A stretch of 64,000 nucleotides of DNA from Prunella strophiata (Eukaryota > Chordata > Aves > Passeriformes > Prunellidae): assembly GCA_036583965.1 (NCBI GenBank), contig JAZBQD010000030.1:51585551-51649550 (forward strand), read 5' to 3'. Shown here in pieces: positions 1-12,804 of the stretch; the stretch's first letter is position 1, and the number at the start of each line of letters is the position of its first letter. The notes under the pieces are model-generated. The model saw nothing but the letters and a program-made list of their open reading frames with translations. It did not search any database and had not been told where the DNA came from. The translations under genes and the position numbers were made by a program.

Positions 1-681
1 TGGAGGCACCCGTCTGCAGTCTTGGCTTGATGGCTTGGGAGGTTTGTCACTTGCTGGGAACTCAGATGTGTAAGGAATTGCAGAGAGTCTGCTGAGGCTG
101 GTCTGGACCTTAGCCTAGTACCTCTTGTTGCCCAACCACATGGGCACCCTATGACATTGTGAGGGGCAACCTGGAGTTCATCAGGAGTGTTTACAGAGAG
201 TCAAGGGCATGGAAGCTCTAGCAGTGGTCTCCTAAATCCACACAGTGAAAGGGAAGGGCTTGGGTAGGAGCATATATGCCCTGCAGGTCAAGAGCCTGAT
301 TGTTCAGCTGGTGTCACTTTGGCCTTAGCCTTTATGGCCTCTGGGACCTTCTCTGTTAAATGAGCTTTGCTGAGCAACAATGGTGTATTGGAGCAAGAAT
401 GTCTTTGCTAACAGGTGTGCTAAGCCTAGTGAGGAGGCTTTAAAGTGGTTTCATTGGTTTGTAGTGACCAAACCCAGAAGAGTAGTAGAGTCATGGGAAC
501 AGTGAGTATGTCTCTAGGGGACAGCAGCATGTCTAGGAGCCCATTTCAGATGCCTGTTCATGAGTACACAATAGCATAGGAAACACAGGAATTCATGCAT
601 GACTGCAGAGCTGTGATCTCACTGGCATTAGGCAGAAATAGTTGGCATGACTAGAGTGCTGGCATGGATACCCTTGCTCAT

Positions 682-1373
682 TGTCAAGGTTTTGGCTGGA
701 GTAGGGTTAATTTTCTCCACAGTGGCTTGTATAGGTCTGTGTTTTAGATTTGTGATGAACACAGGGTTGATAATACAGAGATGCTTTTACAATTGCTGGG
801 CTTACATAGAGCCAAAGCCTTTTGTACTGCTACAGTGGAGAAGAAGTTGGGGTTGCATGGGAGGTTGTGAGGAGACACAGCCAGGACAGGTTGACTAACT
901 GACCAGAGGCATATTTCAGACCATATGACATCATGCTCAGTATATGAAGCTGGGGGAAAGAAAGGAAAGGGGAGATGTTTGGGGTGGTGGTTTCCCAAGT
1001 AGCTATTGTGTGTGATGGGGACTTGCTCTGCTGGAGAGGGCTGAACACCTGCCTGCCCATGGGAGGCAGTCAGTTAATTCCTTGTAAAAAGCCTAAAGCA
1101 CCTGGTATTCCCAGGCAGTTTCCCATCCAAGTACTAACAAGGTCCAACCCTGATTAGTTTCTGAGATCAGATGAGATTGGGTGTTCTCAGCGTGGTATGC
1201 TCATAGGGTTGGGAGTTTTTGCTTTTGTGTGTGGCTTTTGCTTTCCCTATTAATCTGTCTTTCTCTCAACCCACTGAGTTCTCTGTTACCCTCCTGATTC
1301 TCTCCCTGATGCATTTGGTGAGATGACTCTGTCTGTGGACACGAGGGGAGCAGTGCTCTCCTTAACTTTGACA
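682..1373 (+). mobile_element. Solo LTR of an avian endogenous retrovirus, interrupted by a 5S copy
   Basis: The sequence resembles an LTR I know from bird genomes. It begins near TGTCAAGGTTTTGGCTGG, continues with GGTTAATTTTCTCCACAGT, then 'gaccatatgacatcatgctc', a purine-rich 'gctgggggaaag' stretch, 'ctgaacacctgcctgccca', and further on 'ggcttttgctttccctatta' with 'ctcaacccactgag'. The likely end is TTGACA near 1373, giving TG...CA termini. No gag, pol or env reading frame flanks it, so it is best read as a solo LTR left by recombination. Family recognition is from memory; the edges are uncertain by tens of bases, the right edge most of all. A 119-nt 5S rRNA-like sequence breaks it at 1088-1206. 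Open frames inside are shadows. Confidence 0.65.
1088..1206 (-). pseudogene. 5S rRNA pseudogene, full length
   Basis: Read on the minus strand, this 119-nt segment aligns end to end with vertebrate 5S rRNA. The 5' part is CTATGAGCATACCACGCTGA, the middle has 'tctcatctgatctcagaaac', the internal control region has TTAGTACTTGGATGGGAAAC, and the 3' end is GGTGCTTTAGGCTTT followed by a T-run like the Pol III terminator. Most differences from a functional 5S are C-to-T or G-to-A, the pattern of CpG decay, and the closing stem is damaged, so it is not expected to function. It lies inside an avian LTR, antisense to it. It could be a retroposed 5S transcript or part of a composite LTR subfamily. Confidence 0.88.
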
Positions 1374-1559
1374 TGGTTTTTTACATGGTTTGCTATGATA
1401 TCCTTGTAGCCAGTTTGGAGGGATGTGGTTTGAACTGGTGGTTGGAAACGGCAGGGTGGAAAACTGTCTGGAACATGTGGCTTGGAAAGTAACAATCAAC
1501 AGTACTGAACTGATCTGTTAATGATTTTTAGTGGCATCCCCCATGAATCAATACAGGGG

Positions 1560-2221
1560 CAGAACCTGATGATATCTTTTTAAGGGCGCAGGTGACAGAA
1601 GGAAGTGCAGTCTTTGCCTAGCTGGCTGGAAAGCAGATGGCAGAAAAGGACCTGGGAGTGACAAGTTGTCCCTCTGTGAGCAGTGTCCTGGGGCAAGGGA
1701 GGCCAACCATGCTCCAGGCTGTATGAACATGAGTCTAGCCAGCAGCTGAGGGAAGTGCATCTTCCTTTTGAATAAGCCTTTCTGAAACCACAGCAGGAGT
1801 CCTGTGCCTGGCTTTGGATTCCCCAGGATGAGGAAGTCATCAGGGTCCTGGAGTGAGTCCAGCATAGAGTGGCTAGGGAGATGAGACATGTGATGTATGA
1901 AGTGACTCTGAGAAGGCTGATTTTGCTCAGTGTTGAGAAGGCTCAGATAGGTCTTGCTGTATTCTACAGCCATGTGATGGGAGTGTGTAGGGAAAGCACT
2001 ACCATGCTTCTCTTGGAGGTCTTCAGTGGGAAGACAAGAGGCAGCTGACACAAATTGGAGCAGGGACAAAATTCTGAGTAGACAGTAGGAAAAATGTTTT
2101 CACCATTTCCAAGTGCTGGAGGCTCAGAGCTGGGGGCTCACACAGACTGGTGAATCTCTATGTTTGCCAAGCAGCCTCCAGAGGTCTCTTCCAGCCTAGA
2201 TTATTCTCTAATGCTGTGACC
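1560..2221 (+). mobile_element. CR1 LINE fragment (3' part), sense
   Basis: The segment follows the 3' region of avian CR1 in sense orientation: 'ggctggaaagcagatggcag', 'aaaggacctgggagtgacaa', 'gccagcagctgagggaagtg', 'gacaagaggcagctgacaca', and near the end 'cctccagaggtctcttccag' followed by a degenerate ATTCT...TGTGA tail at about 2198-2221. It is diverged and its reading frame is broken, so it is an old 5'-truncated copy. Open frames on the opposite strand here, one of 173 codons, are artefacts of this repeat. The 5' limit is approximate. Confidence 0.8.
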
Positions 2222-2592
2222 TTGAACATTTCCTTGGGAAGTTCAGCCAAAGAGAAAGCTGCTAAATTGTTTAAACTGAAATTCTGCACGCTTTGCAATA
2301 TGTTTCTGGTTCTCTGCTATGCCTGACTGTCTGTCACATATATTTATCTAAGTAGGACTCTCTCTTAATAACTTTGGCATTAAAAATCTGTGTCTCAGAA
2401 GCAGCTGAATAATGACTAAACATATTTTAAGGACTCGAGTTAAATTTTGCAGTTGTACATGTTAACCTGTATTAGTTGTCTGTTGGAGACACTTACTTTC
2501 ATACTACTTAAATACATTTTCACCTAGACAGGCCTAAAGAGGGTTTCTCTTCACTTTCCCTGTTGATTGTGACTTAGTTTCTTTTCCTTTAG

Positions 2593-2685
2593 AACATCTT
2601 CTTGCATATTGTGGATATATCTAATCCCAAGGAAATATGGAAGTTTGCTGAAAAATTCCAAAATGAACATAAATTAAATGTGTTG
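2593..2685 (+). CDS. DHRS12: DHRS12 internal coding exon (NIFLHIVDIS...)
   Basis: First DHRS12 exon in the window: 93 nt, 31 codons, phase 0 at both ends, encoding NIFLHIVDISNPKEIW and ending ...HKLNVL. It matches human DHRS12 from about residue 92. It follows the nucleotide-binding half of the Rossmann fold and leads into the strand that carries the NNAG motif in the next exon. Acceptor TTTAG at 2588-2592; donor GTAAGT from 2686. DHRS12 (SDR40C1) is an orphan classical-type short-chain dehydrogenase/reductase whose substrate is not established. Confidence 0.95.
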
Positions 2686-3474
2686 GTAAGTTCATGTACT
2701 TTGATCATGTGTGTCTATCTTCAGAGTGTGTAGCCTATGAATTGTCTGACAGGTCATGTAGACCTGACAGTTACAGTTTGGCCCACAATTCTGTCCTTAA
2801 TTTTCTCTAAATATTTTTTTCAGGAGTTTCCATGGTTTGCTTGCTCTTGTCCCTTCTCAGTTAACACAGATGTGCTACAAAAAATTAGAAAAGCAGTAAT
2901 TTTACAGCTGCATCTTTGGAGACACCATATTTTTTCTCTTTGACTTTCATTGCTAATAACATTGTCCCTCTTAAAGCTAGACCTTCTGAAAGATTAAACT
3001 TTTGCAAAAACTCCAAAGACTAAACAGTTCATCATCATGGTTGGCAAGGGGCTCAGTGCAGTTCCTCCTTTATTTAGCAGTGAAAATTTGCTCAGGGGGC
3101 TATACCACAGCTGAGGCACCAGAGCAGCTCCTTTGGTGCTTACTAGATGAGGAATATCTCATAAAAAAGAGGAAGTTACTTCTGAGGAGTGGCAGTGAAC
3201 ATGCAGGAAGGTGTGTAGGGGCAGATCTTTTTTTGAGGTGGGAAAGAAAAGTCTGAGCTCCTTCTGGAAGGTAAGGCAGGGAAACCAATGTGTCAGAGAC
3301 TGTACTAGCTGCACACAGCTTGCAGTCATGTTTTATTGAATAAATAAAAGCTACAGTGTGTAGCTTTGTTTTGTAGTACCAGAAAACAGCAAATTAACAT
3401 GGACTGCTCATATGTGTAGATTTCCTTGTAGATATTTGTGTTGATTGTTTTTGTTTAAAGGAGTTGTTTTACAG
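2686..3474 (+). other. DHRS12: DHRS12 intron, 789 nt
   Basis: GTAAGT...TTTTACAG intron. I see no exon, repeat or RNA gene in it. Confidence 0.85.
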
Positions 3475-3556
3475 ATCAACAATGCAGGATGTATGGTGAA
3501 TAACAGAGAGTTAACTGAAGATGGACTTGAAAAAAACTTTGCAACAAACACTTTGG
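3475..3556 (+). CDS. DHRS12: DHRS12 coding exon with NNAG motif
   Basis: 82 nt, entering in phase 0 and leaving one base of a Gly codon. It encodes INNAGCMVNNRELTEDG followed by LEKNFATNTL. NNAG is the signature SDR motif that stabilises the central beta sheet, and the N-A-T-N-T-L-G helix region supplies the Asn of the SDR catalytic tetrad (established for the family). Acceptor TTTTACAG, donor GTGAGT. Confidence 0.96.
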
Positions 3557-6500
3557 GTGAGTATTGAAGGTTTTCTTCTGGAACATACTTACTTTGCTTA
3601 TAGAAGTGTGTTTTTATAGCTGGGTTCATGAGGAATGTATTCCTTCTCAAAGAGGGATCACAGCATTGCTATGCCAGGGATGGAGCCAGGAAGGAAAAGA
3701 AGGAATATTACAGCTTGTTTGGAGTGTCATTTTTTAATTTCTCCATTTTTCAGTTGTTCTGATATCGGCATCTTTATTTATCATAGCAGAAGTGGAAAAT
3801 GGCAGATTGATTCTGAAATTTGCTGGGGAACTTTGTTCTGAGCATTGCTGCTAATGATGCTCTTTGTAATAATTGTGTTTCTGGGGTTTGGATGAAGCTT
3901 GGAGCACGTTCAGATGTTTAAAGAGATGTTCAAATGTTTGAGTGGGCTTGCACAGCCCTGTTCTGTGTGACAGAGGGGCTGTGTAGGAAGCCTGTGCTGT
4001 ATGCAGTGCCCTGGATGCTCTCAAGCAGGTGCAATCTCTGAGCAAGGGATTGAGCAGTAGTGGGCAAGTCCTAGTGCTCCATGTGAAAGGGGCATTGTGT
4101 GTGAACTGTGTGGCAGTGGTGTAAGAGGGACAAGTGATGGGAAGCAAGTCAAGAGGGAAAGTGGAGAGGTGGAAGGGCAGGGAAATGGTGAGCCAAGTGG
4201 AAGGTTTCCCCACAGAAGCTGTGGAAAAGAGGTGAGCAAACAGCTGGCCAGCAGAGAGAAGAGCTGTCTGACACTGCTGATATCTGTAAGGCTGAAAGCT
4301 GCACCTCTTGCAAAGAGGCACATGGTGCTTGCATCAACCCAGCAGTCCTGACACTTCTCCCTCTGCCTCCATACGGGGTAGGTGTATTCCTCAAGAGACT
4401 TACTTTAATATATTCAAAAGTGACACATTAAGGAAGAACTGTGGTGCTTTGTTTCTGTGTTTTCCTCCTGTTCAGTCATTATCTGGAATGAGGAAGGGGA
4501 AAACCTAGTCTATAAAGATTAAAAGCCATGGTTGGTTTTTATTCTTAGCCTTTTTCCTGTGTTGGTTCCTTAAATCCTATTTATGTTTGAAAACTAACAT
4601 ATTAGTATAAATGTCTTGTGCTTCATTGTTATTGTGCATACAGCTCATTTTTTCTGCAAGTCTGAATACATTAAACTAACAGTTAAATCAAGTATAAAGG
4701 CAGAGATTCACTTGCTTCAGACTAATCTTCTGTTAACATTCTTCTGTTTGTCATGGTCAAAAAATTCAAAAATAGTTTTATATTGCCATCAAATTTCCCT
4801 TGGCTGCATAAGTACCAGAACTTCTATCTTGGGAGATCTATTCACCTTAGAACAAGAGGATAAAAACTAATTTTTCAGAAAAAAACCCAGCAATGTGCAA
4901 GGGTACAGTTCTTCTAGAGAGGAGCAGAGTGAAACAAACACAACAGTCTGAATACAAAAGAATGTTTTGGTTTAGTTTTGGACATTGAAGATATTAAGTG
5001 CTGAGGAACCATACTGGCGCATCACTTGAATTATATTGCATTGCACAAGTAGAAGCAGCAAATTCTGCTTTTCCAGCTGTAAATCAGCCTTACTAGTGGT
5101 ATACAGCTGCACAGAGGAAGCTGAATTATAGTTGTAGCAAACTAGGAAAAGCCTGTATTGTCTTTTGTGGATGTTACTTATAGATCTGTTATTCATTCGT
5201 GTATCACTTGCTGCATGGTTGTGTAAGAAGTTTAAGGAGGTAAATCATCCTCTGTTGTCCAACTTCTTCAGAGTTCAGACAAGAACTGTGTTGTTTGCTT
5301 AGACTGCTTCTCTCTAGACAAAAATAAGGATTAAATTTTGAATCTTTTAGAACAGAGTGGGACTTGGTAGAGCTGGAAGAAGCTGGCAATGCAACAGGAA
5401 GCTTCTGTGCTTGCAGGCCAGACACACATGAAGGACCAAGGCTACAAACCACAGGTTTTTTCTTGAAAGTCAGAGGGATAGGGTAATAAATCATAAATAA
5501 ATCATCTGGAGTCACAGTAGGAGAAAGCTATGTGGAGAAAGACCTGTCAGAGTAGATGCTCTGTTATTTCCCTAAGTACTAGGTGCCTTTGGGTGTGTTT
5601 TTCTTGGGAGAAGTTATTTCTGTTTCAGTAACTATCTGTGATTATAAGCTCTCAGAGAAAAACTTGGCTAAATTAAATATGGCTGATATGTAGGTTGGCT
5701 GTAAATTTGAATGTGGTCTGAAAGAACAAACTAAATTCCCCTCTCTGCCCCAGTAATGCTAAAGGGTGAAGGGTGACATGGGCTCAAGGCCCTTGTTTGG
5801 AAAATGTGCAGTTGTCCCTCACTTGACTAACAAGACAGAATAATATCAATATATTTTGTGGATTTTACATGTAGGGTGTTCCTTCCATGTTTCTTTCACT
5901 TTTTTTTCCTACCCTGCATCTCTGGTCTAGTAAAGGAGTGTGTAGGTTGTAACTGTCTAAAAATGCAAGACTGAAATATAACATGCTTTAAATGCACACG
6001 TCACAGTTTTTAAATTCTGTATCTGATATCTGATTAACATTTCTATAAGCTGTAAAGTTGCTCATTTAGGTGTCTGAAATGCTGTGGAGCTTTTAAATCT
6101 AGTCCTAGGAATGTTTTCCTCTTGATCTGTTAGTCCATTTTTGAGCATAATGGATGTCAGTGTTCAGTTCTAATTGATGATCTGACTTGTGAAACATACT
6201 TTATATCCTGATCTTTTCTTGGACTGCATGGGAGAAAAGTGACTGCCTAAGTCCTCTTGTATGAATATGTGCAAAAATAACAACAGTTAGAATAGAAAGT
6301 AAAATTCCCTTAATGTAAATCACAGCTGACATCCTCATAATTGAGGCAATTGAAACAAGAGGTGCATAGTCCTCTCTGGTGCTGTCAGAATATACAGGTG
6401 GATGAAGTTCATGAAAATGTAAAATGCAGGTTGATAGTTAAGACTTTTTATGGTTTGTTTAATATTCAAGTTCAAACTGTAAAGTGCTTTGAGCAGGTGG

Positions 6501-9500
6501 TGGCAGCTGCATCTGTGCTGGTGCCTGTAGTACCCTTACAATGAGTCTGAGGCACAAATACTGCATGGCTCGTTGTTTTTCTGTTGTTGCTGTCAAATGA
6601 AACACCTTGCCTTTTTTCCCTGCTAGGGGCTCAAGAATTGTTGTCTGATTGCTGGAGCTCAGTGAATGTAGAGAGCAGAATGGAACACTTAGACTGTAAT
6701 GTGGGAGCACTGGCCAGGCACAAGTCTGAAATAGCACTTTGCTGATTGAAACACACTTCCAAATAAAAATTGAGTGACTGGCTTGGAGTAATGTGGGCAG
6801 ATTTCCTGCAGACCTCCCAGTCCCAAAGGGCAGATTTTTTTCTCTGTCCTCTAGTTTGTGTGATGTTGCCCTTATATTTCTTTTTGTTGGCTGACCATGT
6901 ACTCAGGGTTGTACCCAGGAACTAACAATCATTTCTTCTGATGAATCTTGCAGAATTCTGAGTCAAAACTGTTTTAATTTAATTTTATTTTACTTGTTTT
7001 AGTATAACTCCCTAGCAAAGACTATTAAAGCTGGTGGATATTAAGTCATTTTGAAAAAAAAAACTTTCAGCATTTATAAGCAAGTATAGGCAAAGGCAGC
7101 ATGTTCTTATTGAAGCAGTAGACATTTAGCTGAAACAATCCTTTTTTCTCTATTTTATCATCTGCCTCACTTTGCTTTTACTCAACATAACTTCCTGCTT
7201 GACATGGAAAAATGGCATATATGTTACTTTTTTATTGCTACTTACCAGGCAAGAGGATGCTAAAACACACTGAGAGATAAATGATGCTCCCAGTATGCAT
7301 TTTTCCTCAATCTAATGTGCTCTCATGTTTTAATAATGTATAGACATACACTTCCACTCTGTGCAAGTAGGGTTAGAGGCAGAGGAAGTAAGATATTTAT
7401 CAGTCACAGTGACACTATAGCCCATCTATGGCAAAGTGCCTAACCTGGGTGCATGTTTGTCAGTCTCTTCCCTACACATGAACTGTATCTAACTGGTGTC
7501 AGCAGAATCCAGTGCAGCCTGGTCTTCTGAATCACTTGAAAGTCAAGTCAACTTGAGTATCAGCTGTCAGTCTGCTGTAGTTCAATGCCTGATCTGTGGC
7601 AAGACAACCTCATCTGTGAAAAGGAGGCTGTGGTTCCTGTTTTCTTTCTAAAGAGCTTTGAGACTTGTGGATCAGAGGTGGGATGTGAAAGGATAAGGTT
7701 GAATATAATTGCACATGCAGTAACTGTACTGAAGCCTGGTTCCCAGGAGACAGAGGAGCCCTTATTGAGATGAGCTTTGTCATTTGAGGGAAATGTAAAC
7801 CTTTATTTTGTGTTTCATGTTCATTAACTCTTCCCATACACTCTCAGTTATTGCTAGTGCAGTGAATTGGCCCTTGGAGACAGCACACTGTAATCTTCAT
7901 TCCTGATCTCTTACTCAGGAAAAGAGACTGAGGGATGTCTCTTACTGGGAATTGCATAAACTGCAGGAAAAGATAATCAGGCCAATGAAGAATGTAACTC
8001 TGTTTGTTGGGTGGTTTTGTTTGTTTGTTTCTGTGGTTTGTTTTTAATTGCACTCAAGAAAAGCAAGCCAGTTTAACTGATTTCAACCAGATGAATGAGC
8101 CATTGAAATCTGTACACTAAAAGTTTTTTGGTGGTGGTGGGTTTTTGGTTTGTTTGTTTAGGTTTTTTTTTGTTCCCACTTTTTTTTGCAGTTAAAATAA
8201 CACTGTTCCTAATAACACTGCAGAGCTCAGGCAGATGAAACACTTCACTTAGTATGGTGCTGGCTGCCTGCCCTTATCTGAATGTTAGCAGGGCAAAAAC
8301 CTCACCAGCAATGTGCCCCTAATTGCCACATAGAACATCAAGCAAAAAACATTCTGGAATCCACCAAGACACTTGGGTTCACAGTAACTGTATCATCAGT
8401 TAATTTGATGTTATAAGCAGGTAGTGGGTTTACAATGTTACTTCTGCTGAAACCATAATTTTCTTCAAAGTTGATTTATAAGGTACAGAATTTAGGGTCA
8501 CATTAAATCTTAAAGCAAATCAGAGTATATGTTTGTGTACTTATATTTTATGTCATATCCTGTTAATTTTCAATCTGAACTATGTGAATCCTAAGGAGTC
8601 TTCCAGGTTCTGGCAGACTGATCTAAACCACCAGCAGTTTGAAAATTTGCAAGAACATGCAGAGCTACCTTTACAAGACCTAATAATAGCATCTTCCATA
8701 GAGTCCCCTCAGCTTCTGCATCATGTCATGGGAAAGGCAGAATAACTTTAGGAGTTTATGAGGCAGTCAGGCTGATTTTTGTAGTTTTTGGGTTTTGGGG
8801 TTTTTTTTAAAAACAAATTACTATATGGATCCAATGTTTATCTCCATAACAGTGCCTCACTTTCTACACATTCGTCATTAATATTTCACTCTGTGATTGT
8901 GAAACCACTGAATTAGTGCTTTTCCAGGTTGGCAAAGGAGTTCACTGTATGGAGTCATAAATTTGATATGGTAGTTAGAGCACAATATCAGATTACTCAA
9001 CTGAATTGAGAAGATCTCAGACCAGGTGGAGCAATTACCGGGACAGGCCACAAGGGAATGCATGGTGATTCAATATTTTTGGTGGGTTTTGTTTTTATAT
9101 TTTTCAAGTAAACATGAAACTTTAATATTAATGTGCATGAACAAAGTATGTTCTCATTAAATGCCATTCTCATTTACTTTTACTGGAATGAGCATGTTTA
9201 ATGCATAGACTGGCAACCCACCCTGTCTACTATACTATATGATAAAGTTGGTTTATGATATGTAATGGTGTTGCTCTATAAAAAAGTTTTAATTACTCTG
9301 TATTATATGTGATTTCCTATTATGGGAGATCAGCTCCAAGGCATAAAGCCTACAGAAGTTGTTCCAAAGAAAGCTAATGTTAATAGATTGTTTATCTTTA
9401 AAATAAATTGTACATCTATCCCAGTAGCCTTTTTAACTGGAGAAAACATGGCCAGCCAATCCTGTGTCAAAACTCATTACACAGAACAGAGCTGTAACTT

Positions 9501-12500
9501 GTCCAGTAGGTTTTGCAAGTCAACTCTTCACCTTGGCAGAGTTCAGTGAGGGCAAGATGAAATCCTTTATATGGGTGTGATAGACTGGGCTCACCTTTCT
9601 TCTGCATTCTTGCTGCTTCTGGGCAAAATCCCAAATTCATTGTGCTGGACTCCTTTGTGTCACAGCAAATACTTCTCATCAGAGGGAAATGTTGTATACC
9701 ATTTATTTCACTGATTTTTTTTCCCCCCCTTGTTACACCACTGGGAGACAAGTGTTCAGGCCATGTGGACAGTGTACCTTCCAGTGACAGGAAAGGGTGG
9801 TGCACAAATCTGGCCCCTGTCACACAGTCCTAAATACAGGTAGTACCAGCTGTACGTTCAGCAGATACCAAATAATTACAGCTTTCTGCACTGTTGAACG
9901 TTGCCTTTCCTTTCATGTACTTTTGTGTTAAACCATTAAAAAAAACCCAACAAAACAACTGAATCGGTACAGTTTGGCCACAGTGATAATTAGGCATTAA
10001 CCACATTTGATGTTCTTTACCTTTTTAAACTAAGCTCTGTGGGAGGAAGTTTCTCCTTTAACAGACAAAAATTTTTTTGCATCAAGTAAATGTGTTAGAA
10101 AGCTCAAGTGCTCATTTTGGAAAGGCTGATATCCAGTACATGGGTGTTAATAATCAAGTATTGGCAAAAGGACATGCAGTTTGGATGTTGCCTTGATTTC
10201 CTTACATGGGGACAGAGATTAATGTAATTTCTTCTACCGAATCAGTCTTGGTTTTCCTTGCAAAGTTTTTTCTTAACAAGAAAAATGTTCTTTTTTTTTC
10301 ATAAGGATGGTGGCAGGCAATGCCTTCATTTGCTGCTTCCCCTGTTACTCAGAAATTACTTTCTGTGCTAGTGCCTGCTGTGATACAGCTGTGCTGGACA
10401 GAGTACCTGCCGTGAGGTGCACGGCTGTGCCAGCCCTGCAGAGACCACACTGAGCATTCCCCAAGCTCTTTGAATGTCACCATCAAACTACAGGCCAGCT
10501 TCTGCACTGGTAAAAATGGGGAGGTTTCAGTTGATGATGAGGTATCCTAACCAGCAATAAACCTTGTTGATAAAGTATATCTGTTCTGCAATTACTGTTC
10601 TAAATTTCTTTTCCAGGCTGTTTTGCCTGACAGACCGGCCCAGGCAAATAAGAATGTGTAATACCCAAGTATTTTTGTCAAAGGAATGAGGAGTTTATGT
10701 TCAAACACTTAAAATGGGGACAGTAGTTGGTGAAATATTTAGCAGTGGGAGAAATTAAATACTGCAGCTTTAATGCCTGATGCATTGTGTCTGTGTGTGT
10801 TTTCAGATACTGTTGCTTACCACAGGAAGCTGTGATCAAAACTGCTCTGTGCCCTCTCTCAAAGCAAATGAGCAAGTGGTTTTGTGGGGCAAAAAGATGG
10901 AATGCTCTGGCTTTGTGGGATTTACTGAATTCTTAATAAACTTGAGGAAGAGAGGAGATGTGGGCTTCACAGTTAGTTTGTGGTTCTAAATAAGCACATA
11001 AACTTCTGACAAGCTGTAGTTGCTCTAAGCAGGATTTTTGGCATTGAACATTTCTCTTATTTGGCTGGAAAACAAAACAAAACTCGGTTGTTAATGAGGC
11101 AACATTAGTGCTTTCATCTTTGCAGCTCTTTAGAATTAACAAATCAACATGAAGCCCCTTAAAAGTGTAAATTAATCTGCAGGACAGTGAAATGGAGCAT
11201 CGTCAAAACTGGTGCATTGCAGCTCTGCCTTTAGGAGATGCAGCTTATTTAACCAAGACATGATGTTACTTTTTTTAAGAATCCACAGCCAAGCAGCATT
11301 AAAACCAGTCTCTCAGCTTGTACTGAAGTGGTTTTTTTCATTTTTTTTTAATTATTTTTTTTCTTTTTCCCCACATCGCGGCAGCCTCCCCTGACAGTAG
11401 CGGGAGTTCTTGTACCGATGATGTCATCGCTCAGTCTCCCCGCCACTACCAGGGGACGCGACCGGCTCTCGTCATTCACTGGCAACTGCCTTTGCTCACA
11501 TTTTCTGCTGAAGAGAGGCTGCATTTACTAATCTGCGGTGCATTTGCTTAGTTTGATTTGCCAGGGTTTTAAATATATTGTGTGTGTGTATGAACATACC
11601 TCTGATTATATAGAGAAAGTGAAGGCTGCTGTGACTGACAGGCGAGCTGAACAGTTTGTTCACCAGACATGTAACATGTTTGATTTTGGTACCATATTTA
11701 TAAACATGCTGCATTTTAACTGGGTGATCTCATTGCCTATGTGGAAGAGAGATTATAAAGACATGCTGAAGTCTTCATGCCTAGTGAAAAACATGACCTC
11801 GGTAGCTCAAGGAAAAAAATGTGTTTGTCACTGATAGAATCATTGAACTAGAGCCATATGTAAAGGCACGAGAGGGAAGTAGATGCAGAAACAGTAGACT
11901 AAATCAGGCTAGATTCATTTTAAATTAAATGGAATTTTTTAAAAATACATTTTAAACAGAAAAAAAAAAATCTCTGTGTTGCACTTGGTTGCCTGAAACA
12001 TCACTAGGTGTGTCTGTGTGTCTGAATCAAATACACTGACAGTTGAACAGTGTTTGTAATAACAAACTTTGCTGGTCATGGTAATGGAATATATTTGTGT
12101 GGTGTGTAAAAATCCTTGCTAAATGAACATGATTAAAAGCAGGGAAGGACACAATTAAGTTCCCCCAAGTAATCTTAGCTCAGCCTTGGGCAGGCAACAT
12201 TAATATTTTTCCCCCCCAAGGATTCCTTATCTTCCATAATGGTCATGCTGGGGATTTAAGGGATGGCTTTTGTGTGCAACACAAAAAGTGCCAGTGTACT
12301 CTGAGTGATTTCATAGTGAGAAGGAAAGAATGGACAAACCTTAAGTGCATATGCAGTGCCCTAAGAACTGTAAGTATGAAGCACAGTTTCCTTTTCTTGT
12401 TCATGACCTAGCTTAGATTTGTGTGTATATGCCAGACTTGCAGGGGAAATGTGTTCCCCAGTTCTTCACTGGCATCACCTTCCCCCACCCAAGGAATTCC

Positions 12501-12804
12501 ATACCTGAGCTATTTTGCCTTCAGATTCTCACAGATGAACATAGGGAGCTGTTTTCTCTATAGGCAAAACAAACATGAAAATCTGTTAAATAATATATGC
12601 CTTTTGCTAAGTGTATAGCAATGTGAACCACTACAAGTTGAGTTGGCACACTGCAGGTGAAGTAGCTACAAAAAATCATTGTCAAATTCAGATCAGATTT
12701 CAGAGATAAAGAGACTTTGGGATTTGGGTTGTTAAGGAGGGTGGAGGGAGAAGAAAGCTTTTTTTGAAAGGAGAAGTTAATGTTGGTGCCTGTCTGTCTT
12801 TTAG
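3557..12804 (+). other. DHRS12: DHRS12 intron, 9.2 kb
   Basis: The longest DHRS12 intron in the window, GTGAGT...TGTCTTTTAG. It is AT-rich with T/G-rich runs near 8130-8175. I see no transposon I can name and no extra SDR exon. The one distinctive segment is a CpG-dense patch at about 11379-11475, listed separately. Small open frames scattered through it show no family resemblance. Confidence 0.8.
11379..11475. promoter_or_regulatory. CpG-dense intronic patch with CTCF-like motif
   Basis: About ten CpG dinucleotides fall in roughly 97 bases, while the surrounding kilobases have almost none. The patch contains a CRE-like TGATGTCA inside the near-palindrome CGATGATGTCATCG, and at 11446-11459 the sequence CTACCAGGGGACGC, which matches 12 of 14 bases of the CTCF core CCACCAGGGGGCGC. 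It has no open frame consistent with either gene. It could be an insulator, an intronic enhancer or a minor alternative promoter; no function is shown by sequence alone. Confidence 0.45.

Larger units (their letters stand above)
1..2592 (+). other. DHRS12: DHRS12 intron (5' part beyond window), repeat-rich
   Basis: This stretch precedes the first recognisable DHRS12 exon and ends in the acceptor TTTCCTTTAG at 2583-2592. The coding part upstream of it (roughly the first 91 residues of the human protein, including the Rossmann TGxxxGxG motif) is not found here, so those exons lie before the window. It contains an LTR with an embedded 5S copy (about 682-1373) and a CR1 fragment (about 1560-2221). 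I recognise nothing in 1-680. Confidence 0.8.

Noticed and set aside
470..500. Possible preceding DHRS12 exon ending SxGN/GTGAG-like near 'catgggaacagtgagtatg'
   Set aside because: The required frame has two TAG stops immediately upstream and no match to the residues preceding NIFLHIVD.
1548..2069. 173-codon minus-strand open frame
   Set aside because: It is antisense to a CR1 fragment; the sequence is explained by the repeat and the product has no SDR or other family motif.
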